DNA of 64,000 bases, from positions 1 to 64,000 of the forward strand of contig NZ_JACJST010000028.1 in NCBI RefSeq assembly GCF_014698305.1, given 5' to 3'. The stretch comes from Anabaena lutea FACHB-196. Its GTDB lineage: Bacteria > Cyanobacteriota > Cyanobacteriia > Cyanobacteriales > Nostocaceae. The position numbers were made by a program, and so were the translations under genes. Shown piece by piece: positions 9,265 to 18,481 of this stretch; within the stretch, counting starts at the first letter, position 1; each line of letters begins with the position of its first letter. The notes under the pieces are model-generated. The model was not told where the DNA came from and searched no databases. It saw only the letters and a program-made list of their open reading frames with translations.

Positions 9265-12258
9265 ATGATTGTGAAAAAACTCAAAACCTATTGGTCAGGT
9301 GCTTTGAAAAATCTGCAAGTATTTCAGGCTTGGAATCAGAGAAGTTTAGCGAACCAAAAAATCATTTTGTATGGAGCTTACTTCTTAATCGGTATGAGTT
9401 TAGGCTCTCTTTTGGGATTATTTAAACATAATTTAATTATTCTTAATAGTTCATCTATTTTTTCCTGGATTCAATCTTGTTTAAATTGGATAATTTCTAT
9501 ATCACCTAACACTGGCTTCCTCTCAGATATAGTAGCTTTTCAAGGGGCAATAATTGCTATTGCTATACCTCTCAGCTTAGAAATTATTTCTAGAATATCT
9601 GAGCGATATCAATCAGGAGTTATTACCAAGAAATTTAGCCAAGAGTCGGAAATTAAGCTGCTACCAATATTGTTAACTATAGATATCATAGCTGCTATTT
9701 TTATAAAATTTTTCACCCCTGCTGATTCAATTTCTGGTTATTGGAAAATAATTGCATGGATTACTTTTATAGTATTTATATTTACGATTTATATACTCTA
9801 TAAATTTTTTGCTACCCTGCGACGTTATATAACTGATACTAATTTCTTATTAGATGAGCTTTTCAATGATATGGGAGAATCACTTACTCTCCAAACTCAA
9901 AATAATAAAGTAGATAATCAAGGTTTGAAATTAAAACAAAAACAATTTGTTGAAGCCCTGGAAGCTACTGGTGATATTTTAGTATTTGAAACAAAGAATA
10001 AGAAAGGAGAAGAAAAAATCAAAATAGGACTAAATAGAATTAGAGAGAAAATGAGACAATTTCTTGATATGCAAAAAAGTAGTCCTAAAGAATTTGAACG
10101 CTTACTTTTATCTCAAGATTTTTTTGATGTATATGATCAGGATAAAACTAATGCTACACTACTATTAACATTCAATCCTAAAAAACATCTTGTTTCATTT
10201 ACAGCAGCAGTAAATCAACTTTTGAGAATCCGCGAAGCAGCTTTAGAAGTAAACAATAGTGAAATTGAGCGGTTTGCAACTGATCATATTATTTCGTTAC
10301 TTACAGATATATCTCAGATTCCTAATAATAATTTGCTTGTAGAACAATTGCTTCAAAATCTTGCCGAAATCAGAAGAAGTATTAAAGAAAATCAAAGCAG
10401 TTCAGCACATCTGGTTTCAACAAGCTGGTACATTGATATAGTATTTAATCCTTTGTTTGATATTTCATATTTGCATCTATTTGATAGATACTTTTTTTAT
10501 GAAATTCAAGATATTATTTCTAATGAGAAACCTTCTTTCTTCAAAGGAATTGTTTCTATTTTAAAAGATTCTGGTATGCTTAAATGTTACCCTAACTTAC
10601 CTGATTCTGCTTCAAAGATTGTTGTTTATGAAGATTTCCTTATTAATTACAACACAGAAAATTATTATGAATTAGAACAAAATTATGAAGCAATCAATAA
10701 ATTAGAATCTCTTAAAAAGATTCTTGAAAATGTGCGTACCATAGAAACCATAGAAAATCTAGATAGTTGTCTCGTAAATATTGATGAAATAGAAATTTTA
10801 TTAAAGCCTTATTTTGAACCTTTTCCAAAGATAGAGTATCAGAGATATCAGAAATATGAAGATATAGGAAACAACATTAGAGGAATTATAAAATTAAATT
10901 TCAAGCGTAATAATCTTCAGAGTATTATATTTAATGCTGGAGCATACTGTATTTTCAAAAAACGATTTGACTATATTCAATATTTATGGGAATATAATCT
11001 ACCTTCTGATGCTGATGCAATACGGTTAAATCATGATATTTATCCTATAACTGTTGGGGGTTTGATAAATTTCGGAATAAATGCTATTCAGATTGCTTCA
11101 TTTTGGGAAGATCATCACGAAAGTAAAATATATCATCAAAAATATTTATTGTTTCTCTTAATTCGAGAAATTCAGAGAAATAATAAGCAAGAAATTATTG
11201 ATAACTTTAGATTTTCAGAAGCTCTAGATTCCCGCGAATTAGATAATATAAGTTACTCGGTAGATAGTTTTATCGAACTTGCTAATAAACTCAAAGAAGA
11301 TACTGAAAATTTAACAATACTTGGACTGGACATTAATAATATTGAATCTGCATTAATTCCATTTTTGGAAAGTTTAAAACCAAAAGTAGAAGAACGGATA
11401 AAAAGTTTACTAAGAACTAAAAATATAAGTTCTCAAAAAGTCGATCAATTTAAACAAGATTTTACTGATAACTTTGATAAATCAACAATAATTAGAAATA
11501 TTCTCAGTTATCATGGATTGTATGAAGATAGAATTCATGCGGGTTTAGAAATTGGAATTAATCCATTTGGTATCATAGAGGTTTCAGAAAAAGCTGCTTT
11601 CTTTGAAGAATGGTATTTGCAATATTCTGATATGGGTATTACCTACGGTAGAGAGTTAGCAATATGCGAAAATTTAAGAATTATAGAAGAAATAGAAAAT
11701 TTGTGCCACGAGATTGATATCAGTCAGTTCGACGCAGCAATTGATGTATTTAAAGAAAATTTAGGAAATATAATTATTCTAACTATAAATTTGGATATGA
11801 ATAGTCTTCTTAAAAATAGAGACAATTTCAAATCCAAGCAGCAAAATGATTGTCCAAAAATAGAATTGAAAGGTTTTCAGGGATGCTATACAATTGAAAA
11901 TTTTGATATTCCAGTCTTTACTGTGTATGACAATACTGGTAACAAGAGAATTTTAATCTTTGATAAATCTAGGCTAGGTAAACTAGTTCAATATTCACCC
12001 AGCAATGAGAGCGAGACGGAAGAATTGACAGGTATATTTCATATTAGTATCCAGTCTTTTTCAGAAAATCAAGAAATAATGAATGATTTACTACAAAATC
12101 CACCAACCTGGTTAACAGATTTGGGTGATCAAATCAAACAAAAAGAATATCTGGAGGAAAAAGTTAAAATCGAAATTTATGAAAAATTCCAATTGGAGAA
12201 ACATCAAGACTTTCAGGGGTATTTAATAAAATTACCTCATCAAGATTCCTCTAATTGA
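9265..12258 (+). CDS. Large membrane-anchored protein of unknown function
   Basis: A 997-residue protein I do not recognise. The ATG at 9265 is preferred over an in-frame TTG at 9250. The first about 190 residues contain four hydrophobic segments (near 28-50, 80-105, 125-145 and 150-175). The remaining 800 residues look soluble, mostly helical, rich in Lys, Glu, Asn and Ile, and are probably cytoplasmic. No nucleotide-binding or nuclease motif was seen. The gene is clearly more AT-rich than its neighbours, and an xisI pseudogene and a dispersed repeat follow it, so it may be an acquired gene. A G/C hairpin (CCCCCCTT-agc-AAGGGGGG, 12313-12331) lies 55 nt after the stop but has no T-tract. Confidence 0.7.
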   Translation: MIVKKLKTYWSGALKNLQVFQAWNQRSLANQKIILYGAYFLIGMSLGSLLGLFKHNLIILNSSSIFSWIQSCLNWIISISPNTGFLSDIVAFQGAIIAIAIPLSLEIISRISERYQSGVITKKFSQESEIKLLPILLTIDIIAAIFIKFFTPADSISGYWKIIAWITFIVFIFTIYILYKFFATLRRYITDTNFLLDELFNDMGESLTLQTQNNKVDNQGLKLKQKQFVEALEATGDILVFETKNKKGEEKIKIGLNRIREKMRQFLDMQKSSPKEFERLLLSQDFFDVYDQDKTNATLLLTFNPKKHLVSFTAAVNQLLRIREAALEVNNSEIERFATDHIISLLTDISQIPNNNLLVEQLLQNLAEIRRSIKENQSSSAHLVSTSWYIDIVFNPLFDISYLHLFDRYFFYEIQDIISNEKPSFFKGIVSILKDSGMLKCYPNLPDSASKIVVYEDFLINYNTENYYELEQNYEAINKLESLKKILENVRTIETIENLDSCLVNIDEIEILLKPYFEPFPKIEYQRYQKYEDIGNNIRGIIKLNFKRNNLQSIIFNAGAYCIFKKRFDYIQYLWEYNLPSDADAIRLNHDIYPITVGGLINFGINAIQIASFWEDHHESKIYHQKYLLFLLIREIQRNNKQEIIDNFRFSEALDSRELDNISYSVDSFIELANKLKEDTENLTILGLDINNIESALIPFLESLKPKVEERIKSLLRTKNISSQKVDQFKQDFTDNFDKSTIIRNILSYHGLYEDRIHAGLEIGINPFGIIEVSEKAAFFEEWYLQYSDMGITYGRELAICENLRIIEEIENLCHEIDISQFDAAIDVFKENLGNIIILTINLDMNSLLKNRDNFKSKQQNDCPKIELKGFQGCYTIENFDIPVFTVYDNTGNKRILIFDKSRLGKLVQYSPSNESETEELTGIFHISIQSFSENQEIMNDLLQNPPTWLTDLGDQIKQKEYLEEKVKIEIYEKFQLEKHQDFQGYLIKLPHQDSSN

Positions 12259-12400
12259 GATCATGTTAGAGGGTGTTTGAAAAGTCTACGGTTGTATCAA
12301 GATCCCCTCTAACCCCCCTTAGCAAGGGGGGAACAACCTACTCAAAGTCCTCATTTTTAAGGAGGATTTAGGAGGATCTAAAGTTTTTAATATATCTGGA
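12259..12400. repeat. Dispersed intergenic repeat with perfect 8-bp hairpin
   Basis: The segment with GGTGTTTGAAAAGTC and the perfect inverted repeat CCCCCCTT/AAGGGGGG (12313-12331) resembles dispersed cyanobacterial repeats of the type 'taaccccccttag...aaggggg'. It separates the membrane-protein gene from the xisI relic. It may also slow transcription, although no U-tract follows the stem. Confidence 0.5.
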
Positions 12401-12655
12401 AAAATTGAAGTAGAGACAATCTTCGATACACAAAGGGATCATGATCAGATTGTCCATATTGGCAGGGAAAATAAATGTCGAGTATATGGCTGTTCTCTGC
12501 AACTCGACATCAAAAATGAAAAAATCTGGATTCAATGGAATGGAAAATAAGTTGATATTGCTGAAGAATTAGTTCAACTTAGTGTTCCCAAATAAGACAT
12601 TGTTATCGGGTTTCATTCCCCTTAATATGCGAAAATTTACCGATTATGTAGTAAG
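12401..12655 (+). pseudogene. Decayed xisI-like gene (fdxN element excision controlling factor)
   Basis: Translation from 12401 gives a clear XisI-type sequence: EVETIFDTQRDHDQIVHIG, then CRVYGCSLQLDIKNEKIWIQ, up to a stop in the first frame near 12550. After a one-base shift the family continues with VDIAEELVQLSVPK, an in-frame stop, DIVIGFHSP and another stop. The conserved order (RDHYQ..., RVYGC...DIK..KIWIQ, DIA.EL...GVPK.DIVLGFHSP) matches intact XisI proteins. The N-terminal part before KIEVE is missing or replaced by a repeat. XisI and XisH control excision of the nifD/fdxN-type elements, and many copies exist in Nostocales. No xisH is adjacent. This copy cannot make a full protein. 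Confidence 0.85.
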
Positions 12656-12670
12656 TTAAGCTAAAACCTC

Positions 12671-13009
12671 TTACAATTCAATCAACTTAAAGCCCCAAAT
12701 TTTTAAAACAGTAGTTGCTATTTCTGGATCTACACCATCATAAGCCTCCCATTCCGAGTTCTTATCTTTAGGATGTCCATCACCTACATGACCTGCAACT
12801 TTTATCACCGGGACACCCACCATATAATCACGTTCCATCCCTTTGGGGAGAGCTAGTTGAATTCTGCGGCCTACGAACTTTGATGTACTAGTTTTAGCCA
12901 CAGATTCACGAACTAGACAAATATCACCAGCAGTCCCCCAAGTAGTTTGGTAGATGTGGAGGAACGATATATAACTTTCTGGTCTGATGGCTCTTTTGAG
13001 AACTTGCAT
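12671..13009 (-). CDS. Hypothetical protein, 112 residues
   Basis: I do not recognise a family. The frame is supported by AAGGA about 8 nt before the ATG and by a normal amino-acid composition without low-complexity stretches. It has no signal peptide or membrane segment. Notable segments are GRRIQLALPKGMERDY and VAGHVGDGHPKDKNSEWEAYDG near the C terminus, which contains closely spaced His, Asp and Glu. It lies tail-to-tail with the xisI relic and 505 bp downstream of msrB on the same strand, so it could be part of the accessory patch. Confidence 0.55.
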   Translation of the reverse strand: MQVLKRAIRPESYISFLHIYQTTWGTAGDICLVRESVAKTSTSKFVGRRIQLALPKGMERDYMVGVPVIKVAGHVGDGHPKDKNSEWEAYDGVDPEIATTVLKIWGFKLIEL

Positions 13010-13129
13010 TATCTAATCCTTACTTATCGTTTTTGATTCAACAATTTCATTAAAACCTCATCAGAAACAACTACAAGTTTCAATACTAGACACGGTTTCT
13101 ATGACAATTTCCTCCTTATAATAAAATAA

Positions 13130-13153
13130 AACAAGGAGTTTAACCCCCTTGTT
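13130..13153 (-). terminator. Rho-independent terminator of msrB
   Basis: The stem AACAAGG/CCTTGTT (13130-13136 with 13147-13153) lies 31 nt past the msrB stop on the minus strand. It is followed in that direction by a T-rich tract (complement of 13115-13129). Confidence 0.7.
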
Positions 13154-13183
13154 AAAATTTAAAAGTTTAGGCTTATTAGTAAT

Positions 13184-13678
13184 CTACGCAGGTGTAAACT
13201 GCAACGATACACCGTTCATACAGTAACGCAAGCCTGTTGGTTTAGGTCCATCATTGAACACGTGGCCTAAATGTCCACCGCAGTTACTGCAATGTACTTC
13301 CACTCTAGTCATGAAAAATGACCGATCTGTAGTAGTTGCGATCGCACCCTCAATCGGTTTAAAAAAGCTCGGCCAGCCAGTACCACTGTCAAACTTGGTT
13401 TCTGAAGTAAACAAAGCCTGTCCACACCCTGCACAAACATAAGTACCTGGGGCATAATTTTTGTCTAGAGGGCTAGTGTGGGCGCGTTCTGTGCCATGTT
13501 TCCGCAACACCTGAAACTGTTCCGGCGTTAAAATTGATTTCCACTCGTTTTCAGGTTTCGTCACTGCAAACTCACTCTGAGAAGTTGCCATAGTTTCTGA
13601 ACTCCAATTGATATAACGTGAAAAAAAGGCCGTACCAACTAGAACGGCACTAATTTGCAAAAAATGGCGTTTGTCCAT
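13184..13678 (-). CDS. msrB: Peptide-methionine (R)-S-oxide reductase with N-terminal export signal
   Basis: A 164-residue MsrB that reduces the R-epimer of methionine sulfoxide in proteins. The zinc-binding Cys pairs are CAGCG and CSNCG, the conserved [10 protein letters not shown] is present, and the catalytic Cys lies in LRYCMNG. Compared with cytosolic MsrB it has about 45 extra N-terminal residues. These begin [10 protein letters not shown] followed by a hydrophobic stretch, resembling a Tat-like signal or anchor with KR in place of RR. This suggests repair of proteins in the periplasm or at the thylakoid lumen side. That location is inferred. The gene is followed by its own terminator. 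Confidence 0.92.
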   Translation of the reverse strand: MDKRHFLQISAVLVGTAFFSRYINWSSETMATSQSEFAVTKPENEWKSILTPEQFQVLRKHGTERAHTSPLDKNYAPGTYVCAGCGQALFTSETKFDSGTGWPSFFKPIEGAIATTTDRSFFMTRVEVHCSNCGGHLGHVFNDGPKPTGLRYCMNGVSLQFTPA

Positions 13679-14001
13679 ATATCTATTATTTGCTATTTTT
13701 CTCTTCTAGAGCCAACCCACTTCAGCCAGACATTCACCGAAGAGGACGCGGGAACGCGGGGACGCGGAGAGTTCCCTTGTCAGATGCCAGACGCGGGACA
13801 TGAAGCCCCCTCAACTTCGATCCAGACGCTTGGAATTGAGCGGGGTTGCAATCCTCGTCCAATTCCTGTCTCCGCGTCTCCTCATCTGGAGCGTAAGAGC
13901 GTCTCTTCATGAACTAGCATCCGCGATCGCCCTGAATTACTCCTGAGAGAATAATTAAAATTTGCTCAAAAATTTGCTCAAAAATTGCCGAAAAAAGCGC
14001 A
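13679..14001. repeat. Intergenic G/C-rich repeat segment
   Basis: About 320 bp between msrB and the mgtC-like gene. It holds tandem-like GACGCGGGAACGCGGGGACGCGG runs (13744-13775) and a complementary CCGCGTCTCC segment further on (13871-13880), so the interval can fold on itself. No credible gene was seen. Confidence 0.6.
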
Positions 14002-14529
14002 TCAATCGTCATCATCAACGACTGTTAACTCCTGAGTTGTTTCCTGATTACCCTGACGAATTAAAACCTTAAATAGACGATTTAACCGCTTCACCCCACT
14101 TAGGGTAATCAGAGTTAGAAACGCTCCCAATAATCCCATTTGCCAAAGACCACAGCCAATGGCCGCCCCCAACCCAGCCGCAGTCCACACACAAGCTGCT
14201 GTAGTTAAACCCCGCACTTTTGGCACTTCATCTCTTCTGGGCGATTCTTGGAGTATCAATCCGGCTCCCAGAAATCCGACCCCAGTTGCTACACCCTGAA
14301 TCGTCCGACTCAATGCATTGGTAGCTGCATAGGGGCTTTCACCTTCAGCCTGTAAAGGAATCATCACAAATAGGGCAGCACCCATACTCACCAACATGAA
14401 TGTTCGCATACCCGCTGGTCTACCGCCTTTTTGACGGTTTAATCCAATAATACAACCCACCAAGAGCGCCAGCGTTAATCTGAATGCTATGTGTGGCAAA
14501 TCATTGGCAGCTAGAAACATTGGATTCAT
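14002..14529 (-). CDS. MgtC/SapB family membrane protein
   Basis: A 175-residue inner-membrane protein with four to five hydrophobic helices. Family landmarks are RLTLALLVGCIIGLNRQ near the N terminus, GMRTFMLVSMGAALFVM and GVGFLGAGLI. The C terminus is short and hydrophilic (TQELTVVDDDD), lacking the ACT-like domain of Salmonella MgtC. The family is linked with magnesium homeostasis and with inhibition of F-type ATP synthase in pathogens; its role in cyanobacteria is not settled. The ATG is supported by GGAGG six bases upstream. Confidence 0.88.
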   Translation of the reverse strand: MNPMFLAANDLPHIAFRLTLALLVGCIIGLNRQKGGRPAGMRTFMLVSMGAALFVMIPLQAEGESPYAATNALSRTIQGVATGVGFLGAGLILQESPRRDEVPKVRGLTTAACVWTAAGLGAAIGCGLWQMGLLGAFLTLITLSGVKRLNRLFKVLIRQGNQETTQELTVVDDDD

Positions 14530-14916
14530 CTCAACCTCCAGGAAATTTTGCGCCTATTGCCAGTAGGCTGGATGGCTACCCAAAGTTATGGGTGTAAATA
14601 TAAATACCAAAAGTCTATAGGATTATAGTTGTTTATGTTTAGTTTAACAGTAGGTTAAAAATAAGTAAATTCATATACGTCATACAACATTTATGTGGCG
14701 CAATCTCACATATAGCAGTCCTAAATGATTCATGAACACTTCTGTTCCCTATTAAGAGTTCCCTAGAATTGGTATAAAACCCTTTTCCCCTGCTCCCTGC
14801 CTTATAATCGCTAAGTGTGAAATACTTAAAGTAAAGCGATCGCATCAACATAGATCAGCTATTGTGAAGTATCTTTGTAAAAAGTCACTAATTTAAACCT
14901 CAGAACTGCAACACTA
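14530..14916. other. Divergent intergenic region
   Basis: About 390 bp between the divergent mgtC-like and glutamine amidotransferase genes, so it should contain two promoters. It is AT-rich. I identify no specific operator; the 70-codon minus frame in it shows no family features. Confidence 0.4.
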
Positions 14917-15696
14917 ATGTGTCAACTGCTGGGAATGAACTGCAATGTACCAACGGATATTTGCTTTTCCTTTGAAGGGTTTTCTGCACGAGGAGGCAAA
15001 ACCGATGAACATAGTGATGGTTGGGGTATTGCTTTTTTTGAAGGTAAAGGATGCCGGATTTTTCTCGATGCTAAACCCTCTATCGATTCTCCACTAGCAG
15101 AGTTAGTGCGGCGCTATCCTATCCATTCTACCCATGTGATTGCCCATATCCGCAAAGCTACTCAAGGTGAAGTCACCCTAGAAAACTGTCATCCTTTCCG
15201 TCGGGAACTATGGGGAAGATATTGGGTATTTGCCCACAATGGTAACTTGCCAGATTTTCAAGTAGAACGTAAAGGTATTTTTCAACCTGTAGGTGACACA
15301 GATAGCGAACAAGCATTTTGCTTGATGCTCAACACTTTACGAGAAAATTTTCCTCAAGGACAACCCCCGTTAGAAGAACTTTATCAAGTACTGCGTAAAA
15401 TTACGGAACAAATAGCATCAATAGGAGTTTTTAACTATCTACTATCAGATGGAAAACATTTCTTTACTCATTGTTCAACCAAACTCTGCTACATTATCCG
15501 ACAAGCACCTTTTGCAGCTGCTCACTTGATTGATGAAGATATGACTGTCGATTTTAGTGAATTGACAACACAGCGCGATCGCGTTGCTATCATCGCTACT
15601 ACACCCCTGACGGATAACGAAGTTTGGACACCAATCCAACCAGGAGAACTATTAGTATTTCAGGACGGATTACCACTCAAATTCACTCACATTTAA
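14917..15696 (+). CDS. Class II glutamine amidotransferase (YafJ-like)
   Basis: A 259-residue single-domain Ntn-type glutaminase. After Met removal, Cys2 (MCQLLGMNCN) is the nucleophile. Other landmarks are DEHSDGWGIAFFEG, the Arg-containing HIRKAT segment and the oxyanion-loop FAHNGNL. There is no synthetase or isomerase domain, as in the YafJ group, whose acceptor substrate is generally unknown. EgtC of ergothioneine synthesis belongs to the same fold but no egt genes are nearby. The gene is monocistronic and convergent with the PatA-like gene. Confidence 0.88.
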   Translation: MCQLLGMNCNVPTDICFSFEGFSARGGKTDEHSDGWGIAFFEGKGCRIFLDAKPSIDSPLAELVRRYPIHSTHVIAHIRKATQGEVTLENCHPFRRELWGRYWVFAHNGNLPDFQVERKGIFQPVGDTDSEQAFCLMLNTLRENFPQGQPPLEELYQVLRKITEQIASIGVFNYLLSDGKHFFTHCSTKLCYIIRQAPFAAAHLIDEDMTVDFSELTTQRDRVAIIATTPLTDNEVWTPIQPGELLVFQDGLPLKFTHI

Positions 15697-15717
15697 GTAA
15701 TTCCTTGAGAAGAATAT

Positions 15718-16899
15718 CTAATCAGATAATATCAACTCAGGTATATTTATTATCTCTGATGATTTAGTCTGTAAATACTGATACACTATTTGCATTACGT
15801 TATCATTATATACAGGTTTGTTAATAAAATCGTCCGCCCCAAATACCTTAGCCCTGAATCTATCGAAAACACCTTCGCTACCTGTTAATATGACAATTGG
15901 CGTATTAGCAAAATAAGAACAGCGTCGTAATTGTTCGCAAATTTGATAACCACTACTAACGGGCATAATCAAATCTAAAAATATCAGATTTGGTTGATGC
16001 TGAATTAAAATCGGTAGAGCTTGTAATGGATCTTGAATGCCAAGAAATCTCATACCGTTAGATACAATAATCCTCTCTAATATTTTACACGCTAGCAGAC
16101 TATCATCAATACAGGCAATAAGAGGCGAATTTCCTTTATTTAGTTGTTTATAGTTAAAGCTTTGTTGAATTTTTCTTATTGATGATGGCAAATCAGGTAC
16201 TTCTATAAGTTCGACAATTCCTTTATCAATAAACATCCGCAATGAATAAGTGATAGCTAACACACTTTGCCGCATTTTCGCAGCTAAATCTAATAGAGTA
16301 TATTGACCATTTATTAACCTTTCAAAGTTTTTGTAGAAACTTTTACTTACTTGCTGTCTAAGTTTTTCCGGCTGCCGAATAACTGGAGATAAATTAGGTG
16401 AAATCCTTCTTAAACCAGCTTGCGACCAGTTATGCCAGGCATCTTGCATTGCCTTAATAAACATATTTGTACTGGTGGAAATCATCAGTGCTTTTAAAAT
16501 TGTGTCTTGATTGATTTCGCAGATGAAGTCAGCAACATTCACCTGTTGAGCTAAATCAAATAAAATTTCCTCTATAGTATGGGTGACAAAATCATTAAAT
16601 TGTTTCTGCTTGATCTGTCCTGTATGATATAAGTTTTCTAGCAGTAAATAATCCCAATACTCAATTAAGATATTCTCATCCCGCAGATCAATTTTATCAA
16701 TATCAATTTCTGGGCAAATTAAATCCATATTTCTCAGCCAACGTCTACGAGGATGAACTCCTCCTGTTGCCCAAACTATCTGTCCTAATTGATAATAAAA
16801 AGTCCATTTATTTCCCTGTATACCTTGAATAATTAGCTGTCCATTGTGTTGTAATAGACTGCATTTTTTAAATTCTTGCAATAATGTATTCAAGTTCAT
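15718..16899 (-). CDS. PatA-like response regulator (PATAN domain plus receiver)
   Basis: A 393-residue protein. The N-terminal two thirds resemble the PATAN region of PatA/PixG/TaxP proteins (GQLIIQG...WTFYYQLGQIVWATGG... at about 20-50). A helical linker and a C-terminal receiver (about 265-385) follow. The receiver has the acidic residues in ACIDDS, the phospho-acceptor in LIFLDLIMP, Thr in ILTGSEG and Lys in FINKPV. In heterocystous cyanobacteria such proteins affect heterocyst pattern, cell division or phototaxis. Here no che/pil or het genes are adjacent, so the pathway cannot be named. It appears monocistronic. Confidence 0.88.
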   Translation of the reverse strand: MNLNTLLQEFKKCSLLQHNGQLIIQGIQGNKWTFYYQLGQIVWATGGVHPRRRWLRNMDLICPEIDIDKIDLRDENILIEYWDYLLLENLYHTGQIKQKQFNDFVTHTIEEILFDLAQQVNVADFICEINQDTILKALMISTSTNMFIKAMQDAWHNWSQAGLRRISPNLSPVIRQPEKLRQQVSKSFYKNFERLINGQYTLLDLAAKMRQSVLAITYSLRMFIDKGIVELIEVPDLPSSIRKIQQSFNYKQLNKGNSPLIACIDDSLLACKILERIIVSNGMRFLGIQDPLQALPILIQHQPNLIFLDLIMPVSSGYQICEQLRRCSYFANTPIVILTGSEGVFDRFRAKVFGADDFINKPVYNDNVMQIVYQYLQTKSSEIINIPELILSD

Positions 16900-17362
16900 G
16901 ACTTTTTACTTAATTACAACCTAGTTATTTGTATCATTTTGTAGTGTTTATTAAGTATCAACCAGGTTAAATTTTGTTTAAAACTAAGTTATTACCCTGT
17001 TAGTCAATTTTAAAAATAATTGTGATATGTAGAAAACTGCAAAACTTATAGAGTCGGTATTATACAATCCGAAATGACATAAGATGTTCTAATTTTTTGC
17101 TTTTGTTGAGAATCTTATAGTTTAATTTGCGTGGTGTTAGCGCTAAACACTCTAAATTACGTAGGTTGGATTGTAGCTTGTTTCCCCATAAGAGGAAAAC
17201 AAAAACCAACAAAATTACGAAAATGTTATACCAACAGCACACTAAGCGTTTGCGTTAGCTGTCTGTCAGCACGACACTATCGTTTTACCCAACCTCACAT
17301 TAGCCTCAATTTAACTGTATCATCTTCATCATCTTAGTGTGTAAGTCTTAAGATAGATAAAT
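16900..17362. other. Intergenic region, nothing recognised
   Basis: About 460 bp, AT-rich, between two minus-strand genes. It contains the upstream region of the PatA-like gene. Two short opposed open frames of about 60 codons have no family features and are taken as noise. Confidence 0.4.
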
Positions 17363-18466
17363 TTAACGCCGTCCACCTTGAATTTTATCAAAGATAGCAC
17401 CATCATTAAAGAACTTCTTCTGTACAGCATCCCAACCACCAAGACTTCCGACAGTGTAGAGTTGAGTAATTTTGGGGAATTTATTCTGCACTTCTTTGGC
17501 CACAGTGGCGTTAACTGGTCTAAAACCAACTTTAGCAAACTCACGCTGTGCTTCTGGAGTGAAAAGAAACTTAACGAAAGCTTCTGAAACCGCACGGGTT
17601 CCATGCTTATCAACGTTTTTATCCACAACTGCCACAGGGCCTTCTATGGAAATATTGACAGAAGGAACTTCGTAAGAAACATCAGTCTTTCCTTGTTGTG
17701 CAGCTAAGATGACTTCGTTTTCATAATTTAGTAAGACATCCCCCTGACCTTTTTTGTAAAAAGCATCACTAGATTCTCTCGCGTCTTTGGGTAAAACAAC
17801 TACATTTCTAAACACATCATTTACAAATTTTAAAGCCTGGGTTTCATTTCCCCCATTCTTAGTCACTGCACCCCACAAAGCTAAGAAATTCCATCTAGCA
17901 CCACCAGAGGTTTTGGGATTAGCTGTGACAATCTTCACACCTGGTTTGATTAAATCATTCCAAGTTTTAATCTTTTTGGGATTACCAGCACGAGTTTCGA
18001 GTGCAACTACTGAACGGGTAATAATTGAACCATTGGGGGCTTCTTTCTCCCAACCTGGGTTAATCAATCCTGCTTGTTCAATTTTTTTGGTATCTAGTGC
18101 TAATGCCAGAGCTACCACATCTGCGGGTAAGCCATCAATCACAGCACGAGTTTGGGAGCCAGAACCACCATAGCTCTGCCTAATTACCACTTCTTGACCT
18201 TTTTCCTTCTTCCATTTCGCCACAAAATTAGGAATGATTTTTTCATAAGCAGCTTTAGTGACTGCGTAACTAACTAAGGTAATTTCAACTTTTTTACCAC
18301 CTTGACTAATGAGTTGGGTTTTTTGGGCTGTACCTGCAAACACTGGCAGGATACTGCTTATACTCAACCCTGCTGCTAAAAATAACGCAGAAGAAGATTT
18401 AAAAGGTGAAAAGAGTGGTTTTCTTGTTGGCAGGAATTGGGAAGTTTTTGAGAAATTATGTGTCAT
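17363..18466 (-). CDS. sbpA: Sulfate ABC transporter, periplasmic sulfate-binding protein (copy 1)
   Basis: A 367-residue substrate-binding protein of the sulfate/thiosulfate family. It has a cleavable-type signal peptide (hydrophobic core LFLAAGLSISSILPVFAG). Family motifs include SYGGSGSQTRAVIDGLPADVV, DPKTSGGARWNFLALWG and LFTPEAQREFAKVGFRPV. The second ATG (18466) is preferred because AAGG lies 8 nt upstream; an ATG five codons earlier (18481) has no ribosome binding site. It is transcribed away from a second sbpA with cysT and cysW. It lacks a lipobox, so unlike copy 2 it should be soluble in the periplasm. Confidence 0.92.
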   Translation of the reverse strand: MTHNFSKTSQFLPTRKPLFSPFKSSSALFLAAGLSISSILPVFAGTAQKTQLISQGGKKVEITLVSYAVTKAAYEKIIPNFVAKWKKEKGQEVVIRQSYGGSGSQTRAVIDGLPADVVALALALDTKKIEQAGLINPGWEKEAPNGSIITRSVVALETRAGNPKKIKTWNDLIKPGVKIVTANPKTSGGARWNFLALWGAVTKNGGNETQALKFVNDVFRNVVVLPKDARESSDAFYKKGQGDVLLNYENEVILAAQQGKTDVSYEVPSVNISIEGPVAVVDKNVDKHGTRAVSEAFVKFLFTPEAQREFAKVGFRPVNATVAKEVQNKFPKITQLYTVGSLGGWDAVQKKFFNDGAIFDKIQGGRR

Positions 18467-18481
18467 GGATTTGCCTTGCAT

